A stretch of 15,642 nucleotides of DNA from Synura sp. LO234KE (lineage: Eukaryota; Sar; Synurophyceae; Synurales; Mallomonadaceae), in NCBI GenBank assembly GCA_015143735.1, contig VKHC01000198.1:1-15642 (forward strand), read 5' to 3'. Shown here piece after piece: positions 9,051 through 15,642 of this stretch. The position numbers were made by a program, and so were the translations under genes. Under the pieces are notes generated by a model. It worked only from the letters and a program-made list of their open reading frames with translations, had not been told where the DNA came from and did no database searches. How positions within the stretch are numbered: position 1 is the first letter of the stretch; each line of letters opens with the position of its first letter.

Positions 9051-9317
9051 TGCATTGAAAGAACTTGGGGAAGAGCTGGAATACCACAACAAAATAGTGC
9101 AGCAGCAGTACCAGACGTTTAACGCTATCAGTGGATTTTCAGCACAAAGCACAAACAAAGCTCACCATCCGAGGACAATCAATTTCGGGAAATGTGGATT
9201 TATTTGATGCTTAAGCAGCAGGAGAACAATCAAAAGCAGGCGGAAAATCAAGTACAGTTTCTGCAGCAGCTTATCTTGGGGAAAAGTCTGGCTGTGATGC
9301 CGATCACATCGGAACAC
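9051..9317 (+). pseudogene. plus gene exon 9: coiled-coil-like Gln-rich segment with frame break
   Basis: The reading ALKELGEELEYHNKIVQQQY continues NAISGFSAQS, then shifts by one base to SSPSEDNQFREMW, KQQENNQKQAENQVQFLQQL and finally TSEH before a GTATGT donor at 9318. Glu, Lys and Gln spacing suggests a coiled coil. In the inverted copy (about 13892-13960) the aligned stretch is one base longer and keeps a single frame, so the plus copy has probably lost one base between 9142 and 9186. The acceptor at 9050 matches the phase of exon 8. Confidence 0.5.
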
Positions 9318-9493
9318 GTATGTAGTCTTTCGCTTGAGCTCTATTAATTTGAATTTTTGAAACTGCTCTGAGTTTTTTAATTACCCCGCTTACTTAACCT
9401 GGCTGTCACTCTGCACTTAACCATTTCCTTGTGTAATGAAATACGTAGGGACATCAAAACTCTGGAGTACCATATTTTTTGCACCCTCCACAG

Positions 9494-10060
9494 TTCACTC
9501 GTGTCTTTTAACAAGTATATCCTAGTGATCCGAATTCAACCATGCAATCACAATCTTACTACATGTCACAGCCACAAGCAACTCAGCAAGTTATTCACAT
9601 GGTACAGTCAACTCCATCTATGCAGATTATTCCATCGACTCCTAGCACGCAGGTAGCTCAGCCGCCGAATCAGAACATGCAGATGATGCAGTCAGCTCTA
9701 CCTATGCACATGATTCCGTCTACTCCGACAGTGCAGGTAGTACATCAGCCGAATCAGAACATAGAGATGATGCAGTCAGCTCCACTTATGCAGATGATTC
9801 CATCCGCTCCGGCAGTGCAGGTGGCTCAGCAGCCGAATCAGAACATGCAGACGGTGCAGTCAGCACCACAAATGCAGGTGGTTCCGTCCACTCCGACTAT
9901 GCAATTTACTAATAATAACCAGCTGTCCACTATCTCTACCCAACAGGTGTACTACATGAGCCCAACGCCTCCCTCGCACTCTGGAGGCCAGCAATCTGTT
10001 CAGGTAGTGGTCGGGTCATCGAGAACCAGCAATCCAGTGATGTACCAGCAACTGCACTAA
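9494..10060 (+). CDS. plus gene exon 10: Gln/Met/Pro-rich repeat domain
   Basis: After a 176-nt intron the frame continues in phase 0. TAA at 9509-9511 interrupts it; the inverted copy has CAA there. From ATG 9542 it stays open for 172 codons to TAA 10058-10060, and that stop is conserved in the copy. The product is low-complexity, rich in Gln, Met, Ser, Pro and Val, with three 28-residue repeats and a partial fourth. Its tail includes QVYYMSPTPPSHSGGQQ. Such Gln-rich sequence is typical of transcriptional activation or prion-like regions; no enzymatic motif is seen. Translation could also begin at 9542 as a separate short protein. Confidence 0.6.
9620..9907 (+). repeat. 84-bp coding tandem repeat, 3.4 units
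   Basis: Units lie at 9620-9703, 9704-9787 and 9788-9871, with a partial unit at 9872-9907. Each full unit encodes 28 residues with the pattern M(Q/H)xIPSxPxxQVxxxPNQN followed by a QSA stretch. Differences are mainly substitutions that keep the frame. The array is missing from the inverted copy near 13490. Confidence 0.9.
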
Positions 10061-10073
10061 CTACTAAGATTAT

Positions 10074-10303
10074 CCCCCCCGTGCTGGCTCTCCGTGAGTG
10101 GTATTAGTTGGACGTCGGCCCTTTGTGCTGGCTCTCCATGAGTAGTAGTTGGATGTCAGCCCCCCGTGCTGGCTCTCCATGAGTAGTAGTTGGACGTCGG
10201 CCCTCCGAGCTGGCTCTCCATTAGTTATTGGACGTCGACCCCCCGTGCTGGCTCTCCATGAGTAGAGTAGCTGGACGTCGGCCCCCGAGCTGGCTCTCCA
10301 TTA
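10074..10303 (+). repeat. non-coding tandem array of about 40 bp, six units
   Basis: Six units of 39-46 bp, each containing GAGCTGGCTCTCCAT or GTGCTGGCTCTCCAT followed by GAGTAGTAG and TTGGACGTCGGCCCC, start 13 bp after the plus-gene stop codon. The unit length varies mainly in the AGTAG part. An inverted version of two to three units accompanies the inverted gene copy at 13223-13316, so the array is an old part of the duplicated unit. Confidence 0.9.
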
Positions 10304-10614
10304 TGCAATCATGTCTTGTAAGCGTAAATTGTTCTGGACTTGAATGTTTTATTCACATCCGTCCAGTTTTGCTTAAGTAGAATGTAGTTAACTGCATCGA
10401 TATGCTACCCTTCAGCGCATCGGAACATGTCAGGGTGCTACTCAGAGTTGTCTAGTAATCGTGACAGCAACAGTATGGAAGAATATTATGATGCTGGCCC
10501 CTAAAGCTAATCTCCACACATGATGCTGTTCCTTGAGCGCCTTGCGCGCAGGACTTCTGGCCGTAAGTAGCGGAGCTCGAGCTCCTCCTGTCCTGAGCTA
10601 TGACAATCGCCGAG
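10304..10614. other. no supported gene
   Basis: Sequence right of the tandem array. The homology with the inverted copy ends at the array, so this may be outside the duplicated unit. No convincing coding frame or strong repeat was seen. Confidence 0.5.
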
Positions 10615-11060
10615 GAACATGTGGGGAGTGAGGGTAAAAGAGCACACGAGAAAGCATGAGCGACCAATGGAGAGGGCTCGGGGGAGAGTACAAGAAACGA
10701 ACATGGGCGCGAGACGAGAGAAAACCACGGAAGCGAGGCGAGAGGTTACGCGATAACAAGGGAGCAGGTGTAGGCGAACTAGAGGACATGCGCAGTAGCG
10801 AGAGCGTACCCGCGAGGAAAGGGTAAAGCACTGGAGGGACAGGGGAAGAGAGTAGGAGCAAGGGAAGGAAGCACTGGCATGATAGGGCACGGATGAGAGG
10901 GGATACTAGATGGGCGCAGCTGGCGAATTGCGCTTGTAATCCGAGCCGGCAGGGAGAGTTATGAGGGCTTGGTGAGCAAGACGGTGGCGGAGGGAGGAGA
11001 AAGTAGCTACGGTAGTGAGTAAGGGACGCGCGGATAGTAATACAATAGAGTATTCAGGGA
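10615..11060 (+). other. purine-rich (GA-rich) strand-asymmetric tract
   Basis: The plus strand is dominated by G and A for about 450 bp, in runs such as GGGGGAGAG, GGGGAAGAGAG and GGGAAGGAAGC, and is clearly more G-rich than its AT-rich neighbours. ORFs on the opposite strand here are Ser/Leu/Pro/Cys-rich artefacts of the pyrimidine bias. The tract is not a simple repeat; interspersed motifs such as GCGAGA recur irregularly. Confidence 0.7.
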
Positions 11061-12395
11061 TGGGGAGCAGCGCGAGGGATATATCACTATGTACTAATTA
11101 CAAAATCATGCGCGCAAGTGAGCACAAAACCAAAACGATAAAATTGAGCCATATATGTAAATGTATGAAGAAATATCAAAGTACCATGATAGAAAGACTG
11201 TAACAAGACATATAGTAATGATAGAAAACAGAAATAATAGTTGGAAGCGGCGCCTGTAATTGCCATCACTACACAACGTAAAATGATCAAAAACGAAAAA
11301 ATGGGAGATTATATTATCGAAAGAGATACTATAAGAGAAAGTAAAATGTGCTAGTTTTATGGCATAAGAAGACTTATAGGGATATATTACTTTCTGTAAA
11401 ATAGCATAAAACAACATGTATATCAAAAAATATGTATTGTCAATTTTTGATCATTTTTCGACGACTGATCCGATAAAGTTAAATTATGCACATGAAAGCT
11501 AATCAAGATGAAATGCACAATTCGAGATATAATCGTATTTACCCTTATTTCGACTTGTAGATCTTAATTTTCTTGATCCATTTCATGCGCACAATCGAAT
11601 TTGAAGTAAGTGTCCCTTAAATCCGAATATCTTCCGGTTGTTCGTTCACGACCAAAGGGGTACTCGACCATTTCCAACAAAATTATGCTCCTGAATCAAC
11701 AAATAATGCTAGTGGCAGGCAAAAAAGTTTAGTGGTATCGGGAAATTCTGTTTCTCACAGTAGAGCATAAATAATGTTGAAATCGTGATTTTTCATCACG
11801 ATCAACGTTGGAAATAGGTATAATGATCAGTATAGCAGTATATTCTCGTAGTGAGGCGTGTATTAGTGATAGAGTGCATGATATGTGTTACCTTTTATAA
11901 ATTTAGGGTCGATAAGCGCAAGAAATCGTGAATTTATTGGAGATTATTACGAAGTACAAGAAACATAGCGTAAGAGCGTTAAAAAATATGCCGACTAGAA
12001 ACGTGTCCGCACAGGTAGTTGCCCCCCCGTACTGCCGCAATGATCTATGGGCCACAAACAAAGTGCAATAAGGCTAATTTTTAAGATAATGGTTAAATAT
12101 AAGAAAAGATTCAGTTGTCTAAGCGAAGAGTGCAGAGGCAATCACGCTATCATGGGCGGTTTTGATCGCCCATACATTAATATGGTCTTATTGAAGCGAA
12201 ACCGGACACACCTTCGGTGGTCGCCATTTTTCTCTAACAAGGCGTGGCTCAATTCTCTGCGTGAAGTTTAGTAACAATAAACTTTTCAAGCAGAACCCAC
12301 ACAAAGCACACCAAGGAGCTCTCCGCCGTTCGTATGTGGTTAGAGCGAAAGCAAACAAGTTTGTATAATAAGAGCAATATAAGTAAAATAATAGA
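11061..12395. other. AT-rich spacer without a supported gene
   Basis: This stretch is low in GC with only short ORFs (for example minus 11106-11426 and plus 12047-12271). Their products are of hydrophobic or mixed composition and lack motifs. It contains the hairpin at 11776-11806 and a seven-C run near 12024. Coding evidence is absent. Confidence 0.55.
11776..11806. repeat. perfect 8-bp stem hairpin
   Basis: ATCGTGAT (11782-11789) and ATCACGAT (11795-11802) are perfect reverse complements separated by a five-base loop (TTTTC). The stem extends by GTTG (11776-11779) against CAAC (11803-11806) after a two-A bulge. No gene lies beside it, so a terminator role is not indicated. Confidence 0.6.
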
Positions 12396-12600
12396 TCGAT
12401 GACGAGTTGCCTATTTTCTAAAACGCGCAGCAGACTACGGATTTTAACAACATTTGCGAATGCAAAATATTTATGTTTGTCCGAGCTCCATTTCACCCGA
12501 GAAGTGCTGCGTAAGCATTCTCGACAAGTTACCAGGTGATACCATCTGTTATAACGCTCGAGTACGCCCTCTAAACGTTTTGCAAGCTAGGTCTTAGATA
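12396..12600 (-). pseudogene. decayed second copy of the transposase-like core
   Basis: This fragment aligns with 4345-4575 in the same orientation. GTGCTGCGTAAGC is identical in both (4455-4467 and 12504-12516). ATACCATC-x-GTTAT recurs at 4525-4538 and 12539-12552, encoding the ITDG motif on the minus strand. Downstream, FANVV and SLLRVLENRQ in the relic match FENVG and SLLGGLENR in the better copy. Stops and frameshifts occur throughout, and no longer gene can be traced around it. It is a much older or less constrained copy of the same element family. Confidence 0.7.
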
Positions 12601-13222
12601 AAGCATTTTTATATAGTTGTATCAAAAAGAAGGAAATTGGAAAAAATTTCTATACGTCCGCGTACCAGAAGGGTGGGAGTCGTATCTGAACTACACTAGA
12701 ATACATTCGTCTTTCTGTTTGTGCCTCATCATCTCGCACCAGAAGGTCTTAACTCGGGTGGTAGGTCATGTTTGGCCACCAACCAAGGTAACTGCCACCG
12801 GTGCCTTTTATTACCTCTCCTACCGCTGGAGACGCGCGACGACGAATTATGCCATGATCTGAGTGGTATATCTTTGAAACACTCGGGATAGCGTTCGGTG
12901 TGCGGGGGTGGTGAGGAGAAATATGACTTTACGCCTCACTATTTTCATTTTAAATTCGATACATAAATTTGGTTATCTAAACTTTATTGTGATCACACCC
13001 GCGCATTCATTCGGGGAAGGAGCTCGCTCTCTACACCACCAATTGCTCGCTATGTGCTTGTCTGCGGCTACATTAGAAATGATTTGGGAGGGTGCTGGTT
13101 TTGTTTCCATCATCGTGTAGGCTGACTTTTCTCATACTTTGCATAAATTATAATTGTTCGAAAATTCAATTTTAAGACACATTTTGCGGAGACTTAAGCG
13201 TGTCAAGCGGGTTGTACCCAAT
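12601..13222. other. no supported gene between two relics
   Basis: Two short plus-strand ORFs (12617-12862, 12908-13120) have no motif or splice context. The region separates the transposase-like relic on its left from the inverted plus-gene relic on its right. I saw no clear match to other parts of the window. Confidence 0.45.
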
Positions 13223-13316
13223 ATGGAGAGCCAGCAAGTCTAATTACTACTCATGGAGAGCCCGCACAAGGGGCCGACGTTTAACTACTACTGAGGGAGG
13301 GCCAGCACGGGGAGCT
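13223..13316 (-). repeat. inverted remnant of the 40-bp tandem array
   Basis: Two to three degenerate units read on the minus strand as TGCTGGCTCTCCAT, GCGGGCTCTCCATGAGTAG and GTGCTGGCCCTCC, with ACGTCGGCCCC between them. They flank the conserved stop codon of the inverted gene copy exactly as in the plus copy. Confidence 0.85.
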
Positions 13317-14185
13317 GGTCGTTATAATTAGTGCAATTGCTGGTAGATTACTGGATTGCTGGTTCCCGATGACCCGACCTGCACCTGAATCAATTGCTGG
13401 CCTCCAGAGTGCAAAGAAAGCGTTGGGTTTATGCACTAGACATGTTGCTTAGAGTTAGTGGACAGCTAGTTATTATTGGTAAATAGCATGGGGAGTTGAG
13501 TGCACCATGTGAATCACTGACTAAGTTGTCTGTGGCTATGACATGCAGTAAGATTTTGCTGCAACGGTAGATTTCGGATCACTTGGATATATTTGTTGAA
13601 CGACCCAAGTGATCTGCGGAGGGTGCGAAAAATATGATACTCCCGAGTTTCGATGCCCCCATGTATTTTATTAAATCACACAGAGAAATTATAGCCGGGT
13701 CAAGCAAGCGGTGTCCTAAAAAGACTTGGAGCAGTTTTGTAAGTTTGAATAAACAGAATTCAAGAGGGAAAAGTACATACGTGTTTCGATGTGACGGTCA
13801 TCACAGTCAGCCGTGTCCCCAAGATAAGCTGCTGCAGAGACTGTGGTTGATTATACTTCTCTAATGCTTATTGCTCATATTAAGACATTTTCCGAAATTG
13901 ACTGGCTTCGGTTGGCGAGTTGGCGTATGCGCTTTGCGCTCTAAATTCACTGATAGCATGAAACGCTTGGTACTGCTGCTGCACAATTTTGTTGTGATAC
14001 TCCAGCTTTCGCTCAAGTTCCTTCAATGCACTGGATACAGTAGGCTCTTTAAAGATAACAATCGAATATCCACACTTATGGGAGGGATCTTGACGACGGA
14101 TCTATCGTCACCTCTGCCTCCCGTACCACTAGGCGTGTTGATGAGGTTGCAAAGCGCATTGATTAGGTTTCACAGAACACGCATA
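13223..14185 (-). pseudogene. inverted, decayed copy of plus-gene exons 8-10 and array
   Basis: The reverse complement aligns with about 8785-10303. In order it contains the exon 8 end (CTTTGCAACCTCATC, AACACGCCTAGTGG), the exon 9 coiled segment (ALKEL, EYHNKIVQQQYQ), the GTATGT donor, most of the 176-nt intron, the CCGCAG acceptor at 13614, exon 10 start codons, the exon 10 end with its TAA (13330-13328) and two to three units of the 40-bp array. The intron shows that this is a DNA-level duplication, not a retrocopy. It lacks the 84-bp repeats, has a deletion in exon 9 and carries several stops, so it is a pseudogene. Intron 8 is much shorter here than in the plus copy. Confidence 0.8.
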
Positions 14186-14685
14186 TGCACGTATATATTT
14201 TGGCTTATCTGTCCTAGTCTATCTGCCAAGGTATTCACTGCTGTTCCTTTGAATCTCTTGGTGTGGTAACAAAGTCAAGCATTTACTTCAGGGACAGTAA
14301 CGTAATGGACCTGTTTAAAAAATTAAATTTAATTAAATATATGGTGAACTATGAAGCTTTGTCATCTCATTTTTTTGGTATTTCTTAAATTACCGGTAAC
14401 TTCCTACAACTTAAAAAAACTATCGTTAGAAGGCCGATAGTGTACTATCGGATGCTGATCATTAAGCTAAACACTTCTATTCAGCTTTTGTTCTATATCT
14501 CAATCTGGGTCGTGAGATTGGGGCCAAAACGTGCGTACGAAAAACAAATCACAAATAGGGAAAATAGGGAAAGTAAACTGTTGAAAAAACTTTTGTTATA
14601 GGATCAGGAGTAACATACGTTTCATCAAGCTAAACACATCTGGTTCTAGTTATGAACCTAATACTACAAACATATTGTTCAAAAT
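14186..14685. other. AT-rich spacer with a small hairpin
   Basis: No gene is supported. CCGATAG (14434-14440) and CTATCGG (14445-14451) form a perfect 7-bp stem with a four-base loop. The motif AAGCTAAACAC occurs twice, near 14464 and 14627. Confidence 0.5.
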
Positions 14686-14841
14686 TATAAATATATAATA
14701 TATATATTTAACACTCGTCTATAATATATATGTATATATACACATAGTATAGTATATATACATATATCTACACATATATATAGATATATATACATGTATA
14801 TAAACATATAGACATATATATGTATATATATGTATATATAT
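14686..14841. repeat. TA-rich imperfect microsatellite
   Basis: About 155 bp of alternating TA with interspersed TATACA, TATGTA and ACATATA variants. The Tyr/Ile-rich ORF on the minus strand here is a product of the repeat, not a gene. Confidence 0.9.
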
Positions 14842-15642
14842 GCACCGTTTGCACGTCCTTTCAGCACTCCCCACACCCTTTTCATCCCCCAATTTTCGGT
14901 ATTAGTCCTTAGATTATTCTTTTGTTACAAAAGTAGCGCAGAATCTTGCATTCTCCTCCGATCTATTTTATGACTTATATAAAAACTTGGACGAATTAAT
15001 TGGCATTTAGGTAGTTCTCCTTGAAGTTGGTGCATTTGCAGCTATGTTTTGCAAAGCTGACCGAGTACTACGTTCATACAATAGATATTGGTATTATATT
15101 TTACCTACTCATAGTTTTATCCAACAACCTTCATTTTTCCTGTCAAAACAATCGCCTTGTACTACTGAAGTCAACAAATAGAAAAGTTTCTTGAACGTAT
15201 TTAATGTAAAAATAAAGCATACTTAAGCATAATTGAAACTTTTTGGATAGAAAGTGTCGGAAGCGCAACAACGCAGCGCGGTAAGTGTTAACCTCAAATT
15301 CCAGTAGAAATCCCTTCATTTGCCTTAAAACGACGCGTAATAGGAAGAATTATGCCAATAGTTTGCGTCTGCAGAAAGTATTTTTAAAAAAAATGCTCGA
15401 CCAGTGACGATTCCCTAGATTTTGTTACAAAGTATCCAGTACAAGATAAAGTACCATGCATGCTAGATTTTAATGCATGTAATAATTTAGGCAAGGTTGG
15501 ACCAGTTTTCTCAAAGTTTCAAAAACTACAAAAAGCACGAACGACGGCAAGTATGCATTAAAGCTACCTTGGAAACCAGCAGTTACTTTTGAACTTACGG
15601 AAAGCGCATTACTTTAAAATGCTAACAGCGATTTTAATTAAT
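14842..15642. other. no supported gene to the window edge
   Basis: AT-rich sequence with stops in all frames. A GTAAGT (about 15281) and a downstream AG could mimic a very short intron, but no coding frame flanks them. CATGCA and TGCATG blocks near 15457-15479 make a weak inverted repeat. Confidence 0.55.

Larger units (their letters stand above)
6504..10060 (+). pseudogene. uncharacterised ten-exon gene: Cys-rich start, Gln-rich repeat end
   Basis: Proposed exons are 6504-6660, 6723-6993, 7051-7704, 7756-7899, 7967-8062, 8119-8281, 8331-8495, 8551-8913, 9051-9317 and 9494-10060, giving about 950 codons. The introns are 49-67 nt except the last two (137 and 176 nt). Phases agree at every junction except 3-4. 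Exons 8-10 are broken by TAG at 8897, a one-base frame change between 9142 and 9186, and TAA at 9509. In the inverted copy these sites read AAG, an unbroken frame, and CAA. I do not recognise the protein. Its divergent position next to a transposase-like gene suggests an accessory protein of the same element, which is inference. It may be a recent pseudogene, or an intact gene ending at 8899 with the rest relic. Confidence 0.6.

Noticed and set aside
8897-9511. Stop-codon reassignment (TAA/TAG read as Gln)
   Set aside because: TAA aligned to CAA invites the idea, but TAG aligns to AAG (Lys), and both copies keep the TAA ending exon 10, so the standard code fits better.
10452-10890. Three overlapping minus-strand ORFs of 71-127 codons
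   Set aside because: They come from the pyrimidine-rich strand of the GA-rich tract; the Ser/Leu/Pro/Cys composition in all frames is a bias artefact.
11106-11426. Hydrophobic minus-strand ORF resembling a membrane protein
   Set aside because: Phe/Ile/Tyr/Ser-rich content is expected from AT-rich DNA; there is no motif, splice context or conservation.
13223-14185. Processed retrocopy of the plus gene
   Set aside because: The 176-nt intron with its donor and acceptor is retained in the copy and no poly-A tail is seen, so a DNA-level duplication is more likely.
14685-14885. Minus-strand ORF rich in Tyr and Ile
   Set aside because: It is a direct translation of the TA microsatellite.

Overview
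This is nuclear DNA of an eukaryote. Coding segments are cut by many short GT-AG introns (about 30-140 nt) with good donors such as GTAAGT, GTGAGT and GTATGT, pyrimidine-rich acceptors, and branch-like CTGACTAAC and CGACTAAC. I see no bacterial operon, rRNA or tRNA. The organism cannot be named from this window; the short introns and repeat-rich, AT-rich spacers would fit a protist, alga or fungus-like lineage.

The centre looks like a two-gene mobile element, or its remains, with divergent genes. On the minus strand, about 5973 down to 2407 (perhaps to 1775), lies a many-exon gene. Its product carries motifs I associate with transposon proteins of the DUF7869 type (an RNase H-like/DDE-like domain): ITDGMAQ, LPNTIFIQIDSGSEN, GHTHEDIDAVF and PLGVKVQYRRYA. 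Splice sites and exon reading are well kept, but single-base frame breaks recur and there is one in-frame TAG. On the plus strand, 6504 to 10060, lies a gene of about ten exons. It has a Cys-rich N-terminus, an acidic Ser-rich middle, a basic Ser/Arg tail and a Gln/Met/Pro-rich C-terminus with 28-residue repeats. I do not recognise its family. The two genes share a 530-bp divergent spacer. A roughly 40-bp tandem array (10074-10303) starts just past the plus-gene stop.

The right part holds older copies. A decayed inverted copy of the plus gene's 3' half, including an intron and part of the array, lies at about 13223-14185. A badly decayed fragment of the transposase-like core lies at about 12396-12600. 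Comparing the two plus-gene copies shows that the plus-strand copy has its own TAG, TAA and one-base deletion, so both may be pseudogenes.

The left part (1-2400) has little certain coding. It contains a cluster of ATAAACCGGTC palindromes (866-952), a long imperfect palindrome (2286-2372), and a possible minus-strand ORF (313-752). The regions 10304-12395, 12601-13222 and 14186-15642 are essentially non-coding. They contain a strongly purine-rich tract (about 10615-11060), a clean hairpin (11776-11806) and a TA-rich microsatellite (14686-14841).
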